This document shows positions 1 to 7,972 of a stretch of 19,671 nt of DNA, piece by piece (within the stretch, counting starts at the first letter, position 1; every line of letters starts with the position of its first letter). Origin of the DNA: DASTQL01 sp035761805 (lineage in GTDB: Bacteria; Actinomycetota; Actinomycetes; Jiangellales; Jiangellaceae); contig DASTQL010000128.1 of NCBI GenBank assembly GCA_035761805.1, positions 1-19,671 on the forward strand. Direction: 5' to 3'. The position numbers and the translations under genes were made by a program. The notes under the pieces were generated by a model that saw only the letters and a program-made list of their open reading frames with translations, was not told the origin of the DNA and ran no database searches.

Positions 1-1
1 G

Positions 2-190
2 GCTGCCGAGCAGGTGCAGCCGCCGCTCGACGAGACCGACGACCCGGACTGGGCGGCCGACCTGCTGGCCGCGGTGGCCGACGGCATGGCCGGGGCGGCC
101 TTCGAGGCCCGGACGTCGGGCGCCTGCCGTCGCTGCCCGGCCCGGGCGGCGTGCCCGGCCCACGACGACGGTCGTCAGGTCCTGCCATGA
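2..190 (+). CDS. adnA: AdnA-type helicase-nuclease subunit, C-terminal end only (partial)
   Basis: This is the last 62 codons of a gene that begins before the window, ending in TGA at 188-190. The visible tail carries C-x2-C-x5-C (CRRCPARAAC) about 15-25 residues from the end. That resembles the C-terminal cysteines that, with one upstream cysteine, hold the iron-sulfur cluster of AddB/AdnA-type RecB-family nuclease domains. The stop overlaps the next gene's start as ATGA (187-190), so the two are translationally coupled. Mycobacterial adnA precedes adnB in the same order. AdnA would pair with AdnB as an ATP-driven helicase-nuclease that resects double-strand breaks. The name rests on the cysteine cluster plus the neighbour, because the helicase domain is outside the window. 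Confidence 0.75.
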   Translation, partial: AAEQVQPPLDETDDPDWAADLLAAVADGMAGAAFEARTSGACRRCPARAACPAHDDGRQVLP

Positions 191-3100
191 GCCCAGGGCT
201 GAGCCCCGTCGGCCTGGCCCGGGCGCTCGACCGGCCGGTCCCGACGCCCGAGCAGGCGGCGGTCGTCGGGGCGCCGCTGGGGCCGGGGGTCGTCGTCGCC
301 GGAGCGGGGTCGGGCAAGACGGAGACGATGGCGGCTCGGGTGGTGTGGCTGGTGGCCAACGGTCTGGTCCGGCCCGAGCAGGTGCTGGGGCTGACCTTCA
401 CTCGCAAGGCCGCCCGCGAGCTGGCGTCCCGGGTCCGCTCGCGGCTGGTGGCACTGCGGTCGCGCGGGGTGCTCGACCCGGTGGGCGCCGAGTCCCTTCT
501 GGCCGGCGAGCCGAGCATCCTCACATACGACGCCTACGCCGGGCGGATCGTCGACGAGCACGCGCTGCGGCTGGGGCACGAGCCGGCGGCACGGGTGATC
601 GGTGAGGCGGCGGCCTGGCAGGTCGCCCAGCGCGTCGTCGACACCTACGCGGGACCGATGGGCGAGGTCGACCTGACCAGCGGCACCGTCACCGATCGGG
701 TGCTGTCACTGCACGGCGAGCTCTGCGGCCACCTCGTCGACGGCGAGACGGTGGCCCGGCACGCGGCCGAGCTGTCGGCGGTCGCCGAGCGGCTCCCCCG
801 GGGCAGGGGCCAGCGTGGCGAGCACTTCGCCGAGGTGGCCACGGTTCTCGGCCGGCAAGCGGCCCGGGTGCGGCTGCTACCTCTGGTGGAGGAGTTCCGC
901 GCGGCCATGCGGCGTGCCGAGGTCGTCGACTTCGCCAACCGCGCCCGGCTGGCCGCCCAGCTCACGACCTCGTTCCCCGACGTCGGACGGCTCGAACGGC
1001 AGCGATACACCGTGGTGCTGCTCGACGAGTACCAGGACACCTCGCACGTGCAGCTCGTCCTGCTCGCCGCCCTCTTCGGCGATGGTGGCCACGCCGTCAC
1101 GGCGGTGGGCGACCCCGGTCAGTCCATCTACGGCTGGCGAGGCGCGAGCGTCGGCACCCTCGAGTCGTTCGCGCGCACGTTCCGCCGCTCGGACGGCCGT
1201 CCGGCGGCCGCGACTCACTTGTCCGTGAGCTTCCGCAACGACGCTCGGGTCCTTGCGGCGGCCAACACGCTGTCCGGGCCGCTCCGCGGCGGCGGCCTGG
1301 CCGTGCGGGAGCTCCGTCCGCGTGCCGGGGCAGGTCCCGGCACGGTGCGCTGCTCCCTCCACCTCACCGCCGACGACGAGGCACGCGAGGTGGCCGCGCA
1401 GGCGCGGCACCTGTGGGACTCCCGGGGAGTCCGGCGCATGGCGGTCCTGGTACGCATGCGCGTCCAGATCCCGCGCATCGACGAGGCCCTGCGGGCGGTC
1501 GGACTGCCGGTCGAGGTGGTCGGCGTCGGCGGGCTGCTGACGACCCCTGAGGTGTCCGACGTCGTGGCGACGCTGCGGGTGCTCGCCGACCCCGGTCGCG
1601 GTGACGCCCTGATGCGCCTGTTGACGGGATCCCGTTGGCGGCTGGGGCCGCGCGACCTCGAGGCGTTGGGCCGGTGGGCGAGGCTGCTGGCCCGTCGGCG
1701 GGTCCCGGGTCGGGACGGGCGGGTCGTCGACCAGCTCGACCGCGACGCCGATCAGCTGGTCGGCGCCCGCGAGCCGGGCCGCACCGCGCACGGGCCGGAC
1801 CGCACCGCCGACGATCTGGACCGCGATACCGACGAGGTCGACGGGCTCAGCCTCGTCGAGGCGCTCGACGACCTCCCGGCGCCGGGCTGGCTGTCCCCGG
1901 CGGCGCACGAGCGGCTGTCCCGGCTCCGCGGTGAGCTGCGGTCACTGCGGCGGCTGCTGGGCCAGCCGCTCCCCGACCTCGTGGCCGACATCGAACGCAC
2001 CACCGGGCTCACCGTCGAGGTGGCGGCTGCGGCAGGCCCGGCCGGCCGGGCCAACCTCGACCGCTTCCTCGACGTGGCCGCCGACTACGCCGCGGCCGGC
2101 GACGACCCGTCGCCGCAGTCCTTCCTCGCCTACCTCGACGCTGCGGCGGAGGAGGAGCGCGGGCTGGACCGGGGAGACGTGGAGGTCGAGGGCGACCGCG
2201 TCCAGGTCCTCACCGTCCACGGCGCCAAGGGCCTGGAGTGGGACGCGGTCTTCGTCGTCGGCATGGTGGACGGGCGGTTCCCCGCCGGGGGGGACCGCGA
2301 CAAGGCCTGGCTGATCGACGTCGGCCAGCTGCCCTTCGACCTGCGTGGTGACCGGGACGCCCTGCCACATCTGCGCCTCGCCGACCTCGCCGACGGGCGC
2401 GAGCTGCGCGACCGCGTCCGTGCCCATGTCGACGAGTGCGGGGCGCGCCAGCGGACGGAGGAGCGCCGCCTGGCCTACGTCGCCGTCACTCGTGCCGAGC
2501 GGTTCCTGGCCTGCTCGGGCTACCGGTGGGACGACGGGGTCCGCCCCCGCGAACCCGGGGAGTTCCTCGTCGAGCTGCGTCGCGCCCTGCGTCCCGCCGA
2601 GGTGCCGGTGTGGGTGGAGGAGGCGGGCGAGGCCAACCCGCTCACCGCGGGTCGCCCGGTGCCCGTCTGGCCGCTCGACCCGCTGCCCCCACGGCGGCGC
2701 GGCGAGCTGGCAGCCGGTGCCGCCCTCGTCCAGCTGGCCCGGGCTGGCGGCGTGGAGCTGCCGGCTGACGGGGAGCCCCTCTGGGCGCGCGACGTCGACC
2801 TGCTGCTGGCCGAGCGCGAGCGGGCGCGGCGCCAGGACGAGGTGAGGGTGGAGCTGCCGGCGCACGTGTCGGTGTCCCAGCTCGTGCAGCTCCGCCGCGA
2901 CCCCGCCGCTCTCGCCCTGGCCCTCCGTCGCCCATTGCCTCTCCCGCCGGCCCCCCAGGCACGCCGCGGGACGTCCTTCCACGGCTGGCTGGAGGCCCGG
3001 TACGCGCGGGCAGGGTTGCTCGACGTGGACGAGCTGCCCGGCTCCGCAGATGCCGACGCCGCACCCGACCACGAGCTGGCCGAGCTCCAGCGCGCGTTCC

Positions 3101-3459
3101 TGTCCTCGCCCTGGGCCGAGCGGAGCCCGGTCGAGGTCGAGGCTGCCTTCGAGCTCACCGTCGCCGGACTGCTGGTGCGCGGCCGGGCCGACACCGTCTT
3201 CGCCGCCGCGGACGGCGGGCTCGACGTCGTCGACTGGAAGACCGGCCCGCCGCCCCGCGACCCCGAGGAGCAGTCCGTACGGTCGGTGCAGCTCGCCGCC
3301 TACCGGCTCGCCTACTCCCGCCTGCGCGGTGTGCCGCTCGAGCAGGTCACCGCGGCGTTCCACCATGTACGGGAGGGGGTCACGGTCCGTCCGGTCGACC
3401 TGCTCGACGCGGGTGCACTCGAGCGACTCGTACGGTCTGTGCCGGGGGCGACGGCGTAG
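187..3459 (+). CDS. adnB: AdnB-type UvrD/RecB helicase-nuclease
   Basis: The 1090-aa protein is a superfamily 1A helicase with a C-terminal RecB-like nuclease, the expected size for mycobacterial AdnB. Visible motifs in order: Walker A GAGSGKT at residues 39-45; DEYQD (Walker B, motif II) at about 280-284; QSIYGWRGA (motif III) near 318; SFRND near 348; VHGAKGLEWD (motif V) near 677; AYVAVTRA (motif VI) near 763. The nuclease domain shows H932, D1002 and D1016-W-K1018 (DWKTG), then QLAAYRLAY. With AdnA it would unwind and resect DNA ends. I chose the ATG at 187 because it overlaps the adnA stop as ATGA; an upstream in-frame ATG at 151 lies inside adnA. A charged low-complexity stretch at residues about 514-556 (repeated LDRDxD) looks like a flexible linker insertion. 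Confidence 0.93.
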   Translation: MSPGLSPVGLARALDRPVPTPEQAAVVGAPLGPGVVVAGAGSGKTETMAARVVWLVANGLVRPEQVLGLTFTRKAARELASRVRSRLVALRSRGVLDPVGAESLLAGEPSILTYDAYAGRIVDEHALRLGHEPAARVIGEAAAWQVAQRVVDTYAGPMGEVDLTSGTVTDRVLSLHGELCGHLVDGETVARHAAELSAVAERLPRGRGQRGEHFAEVATVLGRQAARVRLLPLVEEFRAAMRRAEVVDFANRARLAAQLTTSFPDVGRLERQRYTVVLLDEYQDTSHVQLVLLAALFGDGGHAVTAVGDPGQSIYGWRGASVGTLESFARTFRRSDGRPAAATHLSVSFRNDARVLAAANTLSGPLRGGGLAVRELRPRAGAGPGTVRCSLHLTADDEAREVAAQARHLWDSRGVRRMAVLVRMRVQIPRIDEALRAVGLPVEVVGVGGLLTTPEVSDVVATLRVLADPGRGDALMRLLTGSRWRLGPRDLEALGRWARLLARRRVPGRDGRVVDQLDRDADQLVGAREPGRTAHGPDRTADDLDRDTDEVDGLSLVEALDDLPAPGWLSPAAHERLSRLRGELRSLRRLLGQPLPDLVADIERTTGLTVEVAAAAGPAGRANLDRFLDVAADYAAAGDDPSPQSFLAYLDAAAEEERGLDRGDVEVEGDRVQVLTVHGAKGLEWDAVFVVGMVDGRFPAGGDRDKAWLIDVGQLPFDLRGDRDALPHLRLADLADGRELRDRVRAHVDECGARQRTEERRLAYVAVTRAERFLACSGYRWDDGVRPREPGEFLVELRRALRPAEVPVWVEEAGEANPLTAGRPVPVWPLDPLPPRRRGELAAGAALVQLARAGGVELPADGEPLWARDVDLLLAERERARRQDEVRVELPAHVSVSQLVQLRRDPAALALALRRPLPLPPAPQARRGTSFHGWLEARYARAGLLDVDELPGSADADAAPDHELAELQRAFLSSPWAERSPVEVEAAFELTVAGLLVRGRADTVFAAADGGLDVVDWKTGPPPRDPEEQSVRSVQLAAYRLAYSRLRGVPLEQVTAAFHHVREGVTVRPVDLLDAGALERLVRSVPGATA

Positions 3460-3469
3460 GGGCCGGCGG

Positions 3470-4249
3470 TCACCAGTCGACGTCGACGAGCAGCGCGCAG
3501 TGGTCGGAGACGGCCAGCCGCTCCGCCCGAACCGTAGCGACGTGCGGCCTCGTGCCCGCGGTGGTGAGCACGTGGTCCCACTGGATCCGGGGTCTCCAGG
3601 ACGGGTAGGTGGGGACCCGAGCGAGCCGGCGCCACCCGGTGGCGAGCCGGGGGAGCGGGCCGGGCAGGTTGAGGTCGGCGAGCAGCATCCACGGCCGGGG
3701 CATGGGTGCGAGCCAGCGCACGAGTCGGCGCAGCTGCCAGACGTTCCAGCCGGGCACGAAGGACAGGTGCGCCGTGGCCACGGTGAACGGCCCGTCCGGC
3801 CCCACCACTGTCGCCGCCAGGACGACCCGCGGTTCGTCGGGGACGTGGATCAGGCCACGACCGGGGACCATGAGGGGCATGCCGACCGGTGCCGGCCGGA
3901 ACGACGTGGAGCGCCAGTCCAGCACCTCCAGGCGAGACACCAGCCCCACCCCGTACGAGGGTCCATCGAGCCCGTCCGCACCGCCGGGATCGGCCGGGTC
4001 CCAGCGCCCGCCCGGCGTGCCGACCAGCGCGGGGGCGAACCGCCACCAGGTGGCGCCGAGAGCGTCGGCCACGACGGTGGTCTGGTCGATCTTGCCGCTG
4101 CGGGGCTGCCCGCGGTCGACCTCCTGGAGGCCGAGGACGTCGGCGTCGAGTGCGCCCACAGCGGCCACCAGATCCGCGTCCCGGACCTGCCCGTCGACCA
4201 CGGACAGGCCGTGGAGCAGGTTGAAGGTCCCGAAGCGCAGCCGCGTCAC
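3470..4249 (-). CDS. Endonuclease/exonuclease/phosphatase-fold hydrolase
   Basis: The 259-aa protein has the metal-dependent EEP (DNase I-like) catalytic pattern: FN10 in the first strand, E43 in LQEVDR, H161 in TAHLSF, D192-L-N194, then D225-H226 and the closing S248-D249-H250. No signal peptide or membrane segment is seen, so it is probably cytoplasmic. The substrate cannot be read from sequence; it could be DNA, a phosphoester lipid head group or another phosphodiester. It converges on adnB with a 10-bp gap. The GTG start has no Shine-Dalgarno, but a TAGCCT box on the minus strand sits exactly 6 nt upstream (4256-4261), suggesting a leaderless mRNA and supporting this start. From memory, the equivalent mycobacterial position holds an ion-channel gene (Rv3200c), so this is a local difference. 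Confidence 0.85.
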   Translation of the reverse strand: MTRLRFGTFNLLHGLSVVDGQVRDADLVAAVGALDADVLGLQEVDRGQPRSGKIDQTTVVADALGATWWRFAPALVGTPGGRWDPADPGGADGLDGPSYGVGLVSRLEVLDWRSTSFRPAPVGMPLMVPGRGLIHVPDEPRVVLAATVVGPDGPFTVATAHLSFVPGWNVWQLRRLVRWLAPMPRPWMLLADLNLPGPLPRLATGWRRLARVPTYPSWRPRIQWDHVLTTAGTRPHVATVRAERLAVSDHCALLVDVDW

Positions 4250-4255
4250 CCGGGC

Positions 4256-4261
4256 AGGCTA
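4256..4261 (-). promoter_or_regulatory. -10 box of the EEP-family gene (leaderless)
   Basis: On the minus strand this reads TAGCCT, matching the actinobacterial TANNNT -10 consensus, with 6 nt (gcccgg) before the GTG start. No convincing -35 is visible at 17-18 nt spacing. Inference from position; not proven. Confidence 0.5.
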
Positions 4262-4308
4262 GCCAGCGGGCTGGTGGCGGCGCCCCGGAGCCGCTCCGCC
4301 CGGGACAT

Positions 4309-4444
4309 GATCACCGTGTGGGAGATGTGCCGCACCGCGGGACCTGAGCGGCACGGTGATCTCGGCCCGGTCGGGCGGGCCGGCCCTGGGTGATCACCGT
4401 GTGGGGGACGTCCCGCGTCGCGGGAACGGGGACACACGGTGATC
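4309..4444. repeat. Palindromic repeat array A (two 53-bp units, 83-bp period)
   Basis: Two units of form GATCACCGTG-N33-CACGGTGATC lie at 4309-4361 and 4392-4444. Left arms start exactly 83 bp apart, and each unit is exactly 53 bp with a 30-bp linker. In the second unit the arms extend to 12 bp (GATCACCGTGTG / CACACGGTGATC), and its interior holds a nested 7-bp hairpin (4411-4417 / 4419-4425). The first unit has an alternative inner stem GTGCCGC / GCGGCAC (4327-4333 / 4348-4354). The array sits between the divergent starts of the EEP gene and nudC, so it is not simply a terminator. It belongs to the same family as the array near 15418-15650. Confidence 0.9.
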
Positions 4445-4480
4445 TTGGTACCGCACCACGGAGCCACGGCAGCGGGCTCG

Positions 4481-4486
4481 TACGCT
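4481..4486 (+). promoter_or_regulatory. -10 box of nudC (probably leaderless)
   Basis: TACGCT fits TANNNT and ends 8 nt before the proposed GTG start of nudC, where no Shine-Dalgarno is present. No good -35 is seen. Confidence 0.45.
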
Positions 4487-4494
4487 CGGCGACC

Positions 4495-5406
4495 GTGACC
4501 ACCGGCCCTCCGTACGTGCTCCGCGGCCCACTCGCGCTCTCGCGCGCCGCGGTCGACCGCGCAGCGCACCGGCGGACGGACGAGGACTGGCTGGCGAGGG
4601 CCTGGGCCGATCCCCGGAGCCGGGTCCTGGTCGTGGTGGACGGCCGGGTCGCAACCGACGGCGGAGCGCTGCGCACGGTGCCGCCGACCGCGGCCCCGGA
4701 GGGCGAGCGCTACCTGCTCGGCGTCGACGGCAACGGCTCCGTCTGGTTCGCCGTACACACCAGCCGGCTCCCGGCCGGTTCCAGTGGCGCCGGCCTGCGC
4801 GAGCTCGGGGCGGTGCTCGACGACGCGCAAGCCGGGATGGTGGTCCACGCGATCGCCCTCGCGAACTGGCACCGCACCCACACCCACTGCCCCCGCTGCG
4901 GCGGAGGGACCCGCCCCGAGGCCGCGGGCCACCTGCGGCGCTGCGGGACCGACGGCTCGGAGCACTTCCCACGCACCGATCCCGCGGTCATCGTCGCGGT
5001 CGTCGACGACGAGGAACGCTGCCTGCTGGCTCGGGGCGCCGGCTGGCCGGAGGGTCGGTTCTCGACGCTGGCCGGCTTCGTCGAGCCGGGAGAGCCGCTT
5101 GAGCGGGCGGTCGCGCGCGAGGTCGGGGAGGAGACCGGCGTGGAGCTCGGCGCCTGCTGGTACGCGGGCAGCCAGCCGTGGCCCTTCCCGTCCAGCCTGA
5201 TGGTGGGGTTCTACGCGCGGGCCCGGAGCACGGACCTGGCCGTCGACGGCGTCGAACTGGTCGAGGCGCGATGGTTCACCCGTGAGCAGCTGGCGGCTGC
5301 GCTGCGCTCCGGCGAGGTCCTGATGCCGCCGTCGGTGTCGATCGCGCGACGGCTCGTGGAGGGGTGGTACGGCGGCGAGCTGCCGGGCGGCAGCGCCTGG
5401 AGGTGA
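4495..5406 (+). CDS. nudC: NAD(+) diphosphatase NudC
   Basis: The 303-aa protein is a NudC-type Nudix hydrolase that splits NAD(H) to NMN(H) and AMP, and in this family also removes NAD caps from RNA. The sequence shows a zinc-ribbon start C132-P-R-C135 with C150, followed by the family hallmark HFPRTDPAVI at 157-166. The complete Nudix box runs from G194 to V216 (G-x5-E-x7-REVGEETGV), followed by SQPWPFP at 226-232, the signature separating NudC from other Nudix enzymes. I place the start at the GTG at 4495. An in-frame GTG at 4390 would add 35 residues encoded inside the palindromic repeat, which does not look like protein. It converges on mrx1 (6-bp gap) and has the same neighbours as in mycobacteria. 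Confidence 0.92.
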   Translation: MTTGPPYVLRGPLALSRAAVDRAAHRRTDEDWLARAWADPRSRVLVVVDGRVATDGGALRTVPPTAAPEGERYLLGVDGNGSVWFAVHTSRLPAGSSGAGLRELGAVLDDAQAGMVVHAIALANWHRTHTHCPRCGGGTRPEAAGHLRRCGTDGSEHFPRTDPAVIVAVVDDEERCLLARGAGWPEGRFSTLAGFVEPGEPLERAVAREVGEETGVELGACWYAGSQPWPFPSSLMVGFYARARSTDLAVDGVELVEARWFTREQLAAALRSGEVLMPPSVSIARRLVEGWYGGELPGGSAWR

Positions 5407-5412
5407 GGGTCG

Positions 5413-5658
5413 TCAGGCGGCGGGGCCGAGCTTCGCCAGCACGTCAACCACGGTCGGGTTGGTCAACGCGGTCCCGTCGCCGAAGACGACGGTCGGGACG
5501 GTGGCGTTACCGCCGTTGACGGAGCGCACGAGGTCCGCGGCCGCTGGGTCGCCGTCGATGTCGACCGTCACGTACTCGATCCCCTCGCGGTCGAGCTGCC
5601 GCACCAGGCGGTGGCAGTAGCCGCACCAGGGGGTGCTGTACACGGTGAGGGCCGACAT
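5413..5658 (-). CDS. mrx1: Mycoredoxin-type glutaredoxin-fold protein
   Basis: The 81-aa protein has a thioredoxin/glutaredoxin fold with active site C12-G-Y-C15 (PWCGYC), the form seen in actinobacterial mycoredoxin, and the cis-proline loop TVPT (P55). Mycoredoxins reduce mycothiol-protein mixed disulfides in the cytoplasm, using mycothiol and mycothione reductase. The ATG start is supported by AAGGAG 4 nt upstream on the minus strand (5663-5668). The gene lies between nudC (convergent) and uvrD2 (divergent), the same place as Rv3198A in M. tuberculosis. A generic glutaredoxin-like (NrdH-type) role is the main alternative, but length, motif and synteny favour mycoredoxin. Confidence 0.9.
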   Translation of the reverse strand: MSALTVYSTPWCGYCHRLVRQLDREGIEYVTVDIDGDPAAADLVRSVNGGNATVPTVVFGDGTALTNPTVVDVLAKLGPAA

Positions 5659-5748
5659 CCCACTCCTTCGCCATCGAGAAGTCCTGCCGTCAAGAACTCT
5701 GGGACGGCCGTCGGATTCCCGTCTCCCCCGGCTGGGAGGATGTCATGC

Positions 5749-7833
5749 ATGCCACCCGCCGACGTCCTGGACGGTCTGGACCCGGAGCAGCAGGAGGTGG
5801 CGACCGCCCTGGACGGTCCGGTCTGCGTGCTCGCGGGAGCCGGGACGGGCAAGACCCGAGCGATCACGCACCGGATCGCGCACGGCGTCCTGACCGGTGC
5901 CTACGACCCGCGCCGGGTGCTGGCCGTCACCTTCACCACCCGGGCCGCCGGAGAGCTGCGCGGACGGCTGCGCGAGCTGGGAGCCGTCGGCGTGCAGGCG
6001 CGCACGTTCCACTCCGCCGCCCTGAGGCAGGCCCGGTACTTCTGGCCGCAGACCACCGGCGCCGACCTGCCGCCGCTGACCGAGACGAAGCTCCCGCTCC
6101 TCGGCGCCGCCGCGGCTCGGTGCCGCCTCGCGACCGACCGGACGCTGCTGCGTGACCTCGCCACCGAGGTGGAGTGGGCGAAGGTCAGCAACGTCCTGCC
6201 CGAGCGCTACGTCGAGGCGGCCGCCACCGCCGGACGGCAGGTCGCCGGCGCCGACCCGGACAGCGTCGCACGCGCCTACGCGGCCTACGAGGAGGTCAAG
6301 CGCGACCGCCACCTCATCGACATGGAGGACGTGCTGCTCGCTGCGGTCGGGCTGCTGTCCGCGCACCCCGGCGTCGCCGACGCGGTCCGGGGGCAGTACC
6401 GCCACTTCGTCGTCGACGAGTACCAGGACGTCTCCCCGCTGCAGCAGCGCCTGCTGGAGCTCTGGCTCGGCGATCGCGACGAGCTGTGCGTCGTGGGCGA
6501 CCCGGCGCAGACGATCTACTCCTTCGCCGGGGCCCGACCCGACTACCTGGTCGGCTTCCGCCGGCGCTTCCCACGCGCGCGGCTCGTCCGTCTCGTCCGC
6601 GACTACCGCTCCACCCCCGAGGTGGTCGCCGTGGCCAACGCCGTGCTGGCCGGGGGGACCGACGCCGCGTCGCGGGCGGGGGTGCGGCTCGTCGCCCAGC
6701 GCCGGCCGGGCCCGACACCGGTCTTCGCCGAGCAGACCGACGAGGTGGCCGAGGCCGCCTTCGTGGCCGAGCGCGTGCAGCACCTGGTGCAGGCCGGCAC
6801 CGCTCCCCGCGAGATCGCCGTGCTGTTCCGGATCAACGCGATGTCCGAGACCTTCGAGCAAGCCCTGGCCGACGCAGGGATCCCGTACGTGGTGCGCGGG
6901 GCAGCCCGGTTCTTCGACCGCCCCGAGGTGCGGCGGGCCGCACTCCTGCTCCGCGGCGCCGCGCGTGCTGGCGAGAGGGGCGATGCCGTCGCGGCGACGA
7001 CCACGGTGCTCAGCGCCGCGGGGTGGAGCGCCGAACCACCGCCCGCGGGCGGGGCCGCCCGGGAGCAGTGGGAGTCCCTGGCGGCCCTGGTCGCGCTCGC
7101 GGCCGAGGTGGCAGCCCGCGTCCCCGGGGCGGGGCTCACCGAGGTCGTCGCGGAGCTGGACGCCAGGGCAGCCGCCCAGCACGCTCCCGTCGCCGACGGC
7201 GTGACCCTTGCGTCGCTGCACTCGGCCAAGGGACTGGAGTGGGACGCGGTCTTCGTGGTCGGCTGCCACGAGGGCACGTTGCCGCTCTCCTACGCCCAGA
7301 CCCCGGCGGAGGTGGACGAGGAGCGCCGGCTGCTCTACGTCGGCGTGACGCGGGCCCGCGAGCACCTCGTCGTCAGCTGGTCGACGGCCCGCACCCCCGG
7401 CGGTCGGCCCAGTCGCGGGCCGAGCCGGTTCCTCGACGGCGTCCGGTCGCCTCACCACCCCGGCGACCGACCTACCACGGGTGACAGCGGCCGTGGCGGC
7501 CGGCGGCGCGCACGCGGCCCGGTCCGCTGCCGGGTGTGCGGCACGGTGCTGCACGACGGTGCCGAGCGCAAGCTGGGGAGATGCTCGGGCTGCCCGTCCA
7601 CGTTGGACGAGGAGCTCTTCGAGCGCCTGCGCACGTGGCGGCTCGAGGAGGCGCGCGAGCAGAGCGTGCCCGCGTACGTCGTGTTCACCGACGCCACGCT
7701 CACCGCCATCGCCGAGGCGCGCCCGGGCGACCGGCAGACGCTCGCGGCGATCCCCGGGGTCGGGCCGACGAAGCTGGAGCGCTACGGATCCGCGGTGCTC
7801 GCCCTCTGCCAGGGCGTATCAGCGGCCCGCTGA
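5749..7833 (+). CDS. uvrD2: UvrD2-type ATP-dependent DNA helicase with C-terminal HRDC domain
   Basis: The 694-aa superfamily 1A helicase (3'-5' polarity in the family) matches mycobacterial UvrD2 in length and domain order. Walker A AGAGTGKT is at 29-36, DEYQD at 223-227, QTIYSFAGA near 250, SAKGLEWDAVFVVGCHEG near 490 and LLYVGVTRAREHL near 527. It ends with the UvrD2-specific tetracysteine module C594-x2-C597-x14-C612-x2-C615 and an HRDC-like domain from about 630, with IPGVGPTKLERYG near the end. GGGAGG at 5734-5739 lies 9 nt before the ATG at 5749, favouring that start; the ATG at 5740 would abut it with no spacing. UvrD2 acts in DNA repair and is essential in mycobacteria. A weak 6-bp hairpin follows the stop. 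Confidence 0.93.
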   Translation: MPPADVLDGLDPEQQEVATALDGPVCVLAGAGTGKTRAITHRIAHGVLTGAYDPRRVLAVTFTTRAAGELRGRLRELGAVGVQARTFHSAALRQARYFWPQTTGADLPPLTETKLPLLGAAAARCRLATDRTLLRDLATEVEWAKVSNVLPERYVEAAATAGRQVAGADPDSVARAYAAYEEVKRDRHLIDMEDVLLAAVGLLSAHPGVADAVRGQYRHFVVDEYQDVSPLQQRLLELWLGDRDELCVVGDPAQTIYSFAGARPDYLVGFRRRFPRARLVRLVRDYRSTPEVVAVANAVLAGGTDAASRAGVRLVAQRRPGPTPVFAEQTDEVAEAAFVAERVQHLVQAGTAPREIAVLFRINAMSETFEQALADAGIPYVVRGAARFFDRPEVRRAALLLRGAARAGERGDAVAATTTVLSAAGWSAEPPPAGGAAREQWESLAALVALAAEVAARVPGAGLTEVVAELDARAAAQHAPVADGVTLASLHSAKGLEWDAVFVVGCHEGTLPLSYAQTPAEVDEERRLLYVGVTRAREHLVVSWSTARTPGGRPSRGPSRFLDGVRSPHHPGDRPTTGDSGRGGRRRARGPVRCRVCGTVLHDGAERKLGRCSGCPSTLDEELFERLRTWRLEEAREQSVPAYVVFTDATLTAIAEARPGDRQTLAAIPGVGPTKLERYGSAVLALCQGVSAAR

Positions 7834-7834
7834 C

Positions 7835-7855
7835 CGGCTCTTCCGGGGTGAGCCG
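7835..7855 (+). terminator. Possible terminator after uvrD2
   Basis: CGGCTC (7835-7840) and GAGCCG (7850-7855) form a 6-bp stem with a 9-nt loop starting just after the uvrD2 stop. No U-tract follows, so this is a weak call. Confidence 0.35.
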
Positions 7856-7874
7856 TCGCCACGAGGGCCCGAGC

Positions 7875-7914
7875 AAAAAAAGGCCTTGCTCCTTACCGGT
7901 CCCGCCTCTACAGT
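7875..7914 (+). promoter_or_regulatory. whiB7 promoter with A-tract (probable WhiB7 autoregulatory site)
   Basis: A run of seven A (7875-7881), very unusual in this GC-rich window, is followed after GGCC by TTGCTC (-35, 7886-7891), exactly 17 nt, and TACAGT (-10, 7909-7914). In mycobacteria WhiB7 binds with the housekeeping sigma factor at an AT-rich patch just upstream of the -35, using its AT-hook. The arrangement here, 4 nt from the -35, fits autoregulation. The predicted transcription start is near 7921, giving a leader of about 350 nt before whiB7. The spacing is seen directly; WhiB7 binding is inferred. Confidence 0.8.
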
Positions 7915-7972
7915 CTGGGGCAGCCCGGTCGCAGCGGCAGGGCCCTGCATGCCAGGAGGAGAGGAGGCCCCG

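Noticed and set aside
4390..4494. Longer NudC starting at the GTG inside the palindromic repeat
   Set aside because: The extra 35 residues are encoded by the repeat itself, there is no ribosome site, and a -10 box sits just before the later GTG at 4495.
2221..7267. About 30 nearly identical bases shared by adnB (near 2229-2260) and uvrD2 (near 7229-7260), considered as a recombination or gene-conversion tract
   Set aside because: Both stretches encode the same helicase motif V (KGLEWDAVFVVG) in a genome with extreme codon bias, so similarity is expected without exchange.
5743..7554. Long minus-strand open frame of 603 codons antisense to uvrD2, and similar antisense frames elsewhere (1942-3366, 10988-12478)
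   Set aside because: Open antisense frames are expected in very GC-rich genes. These show no recognisable domains, and the sense strand encodes clear conserved proteins.
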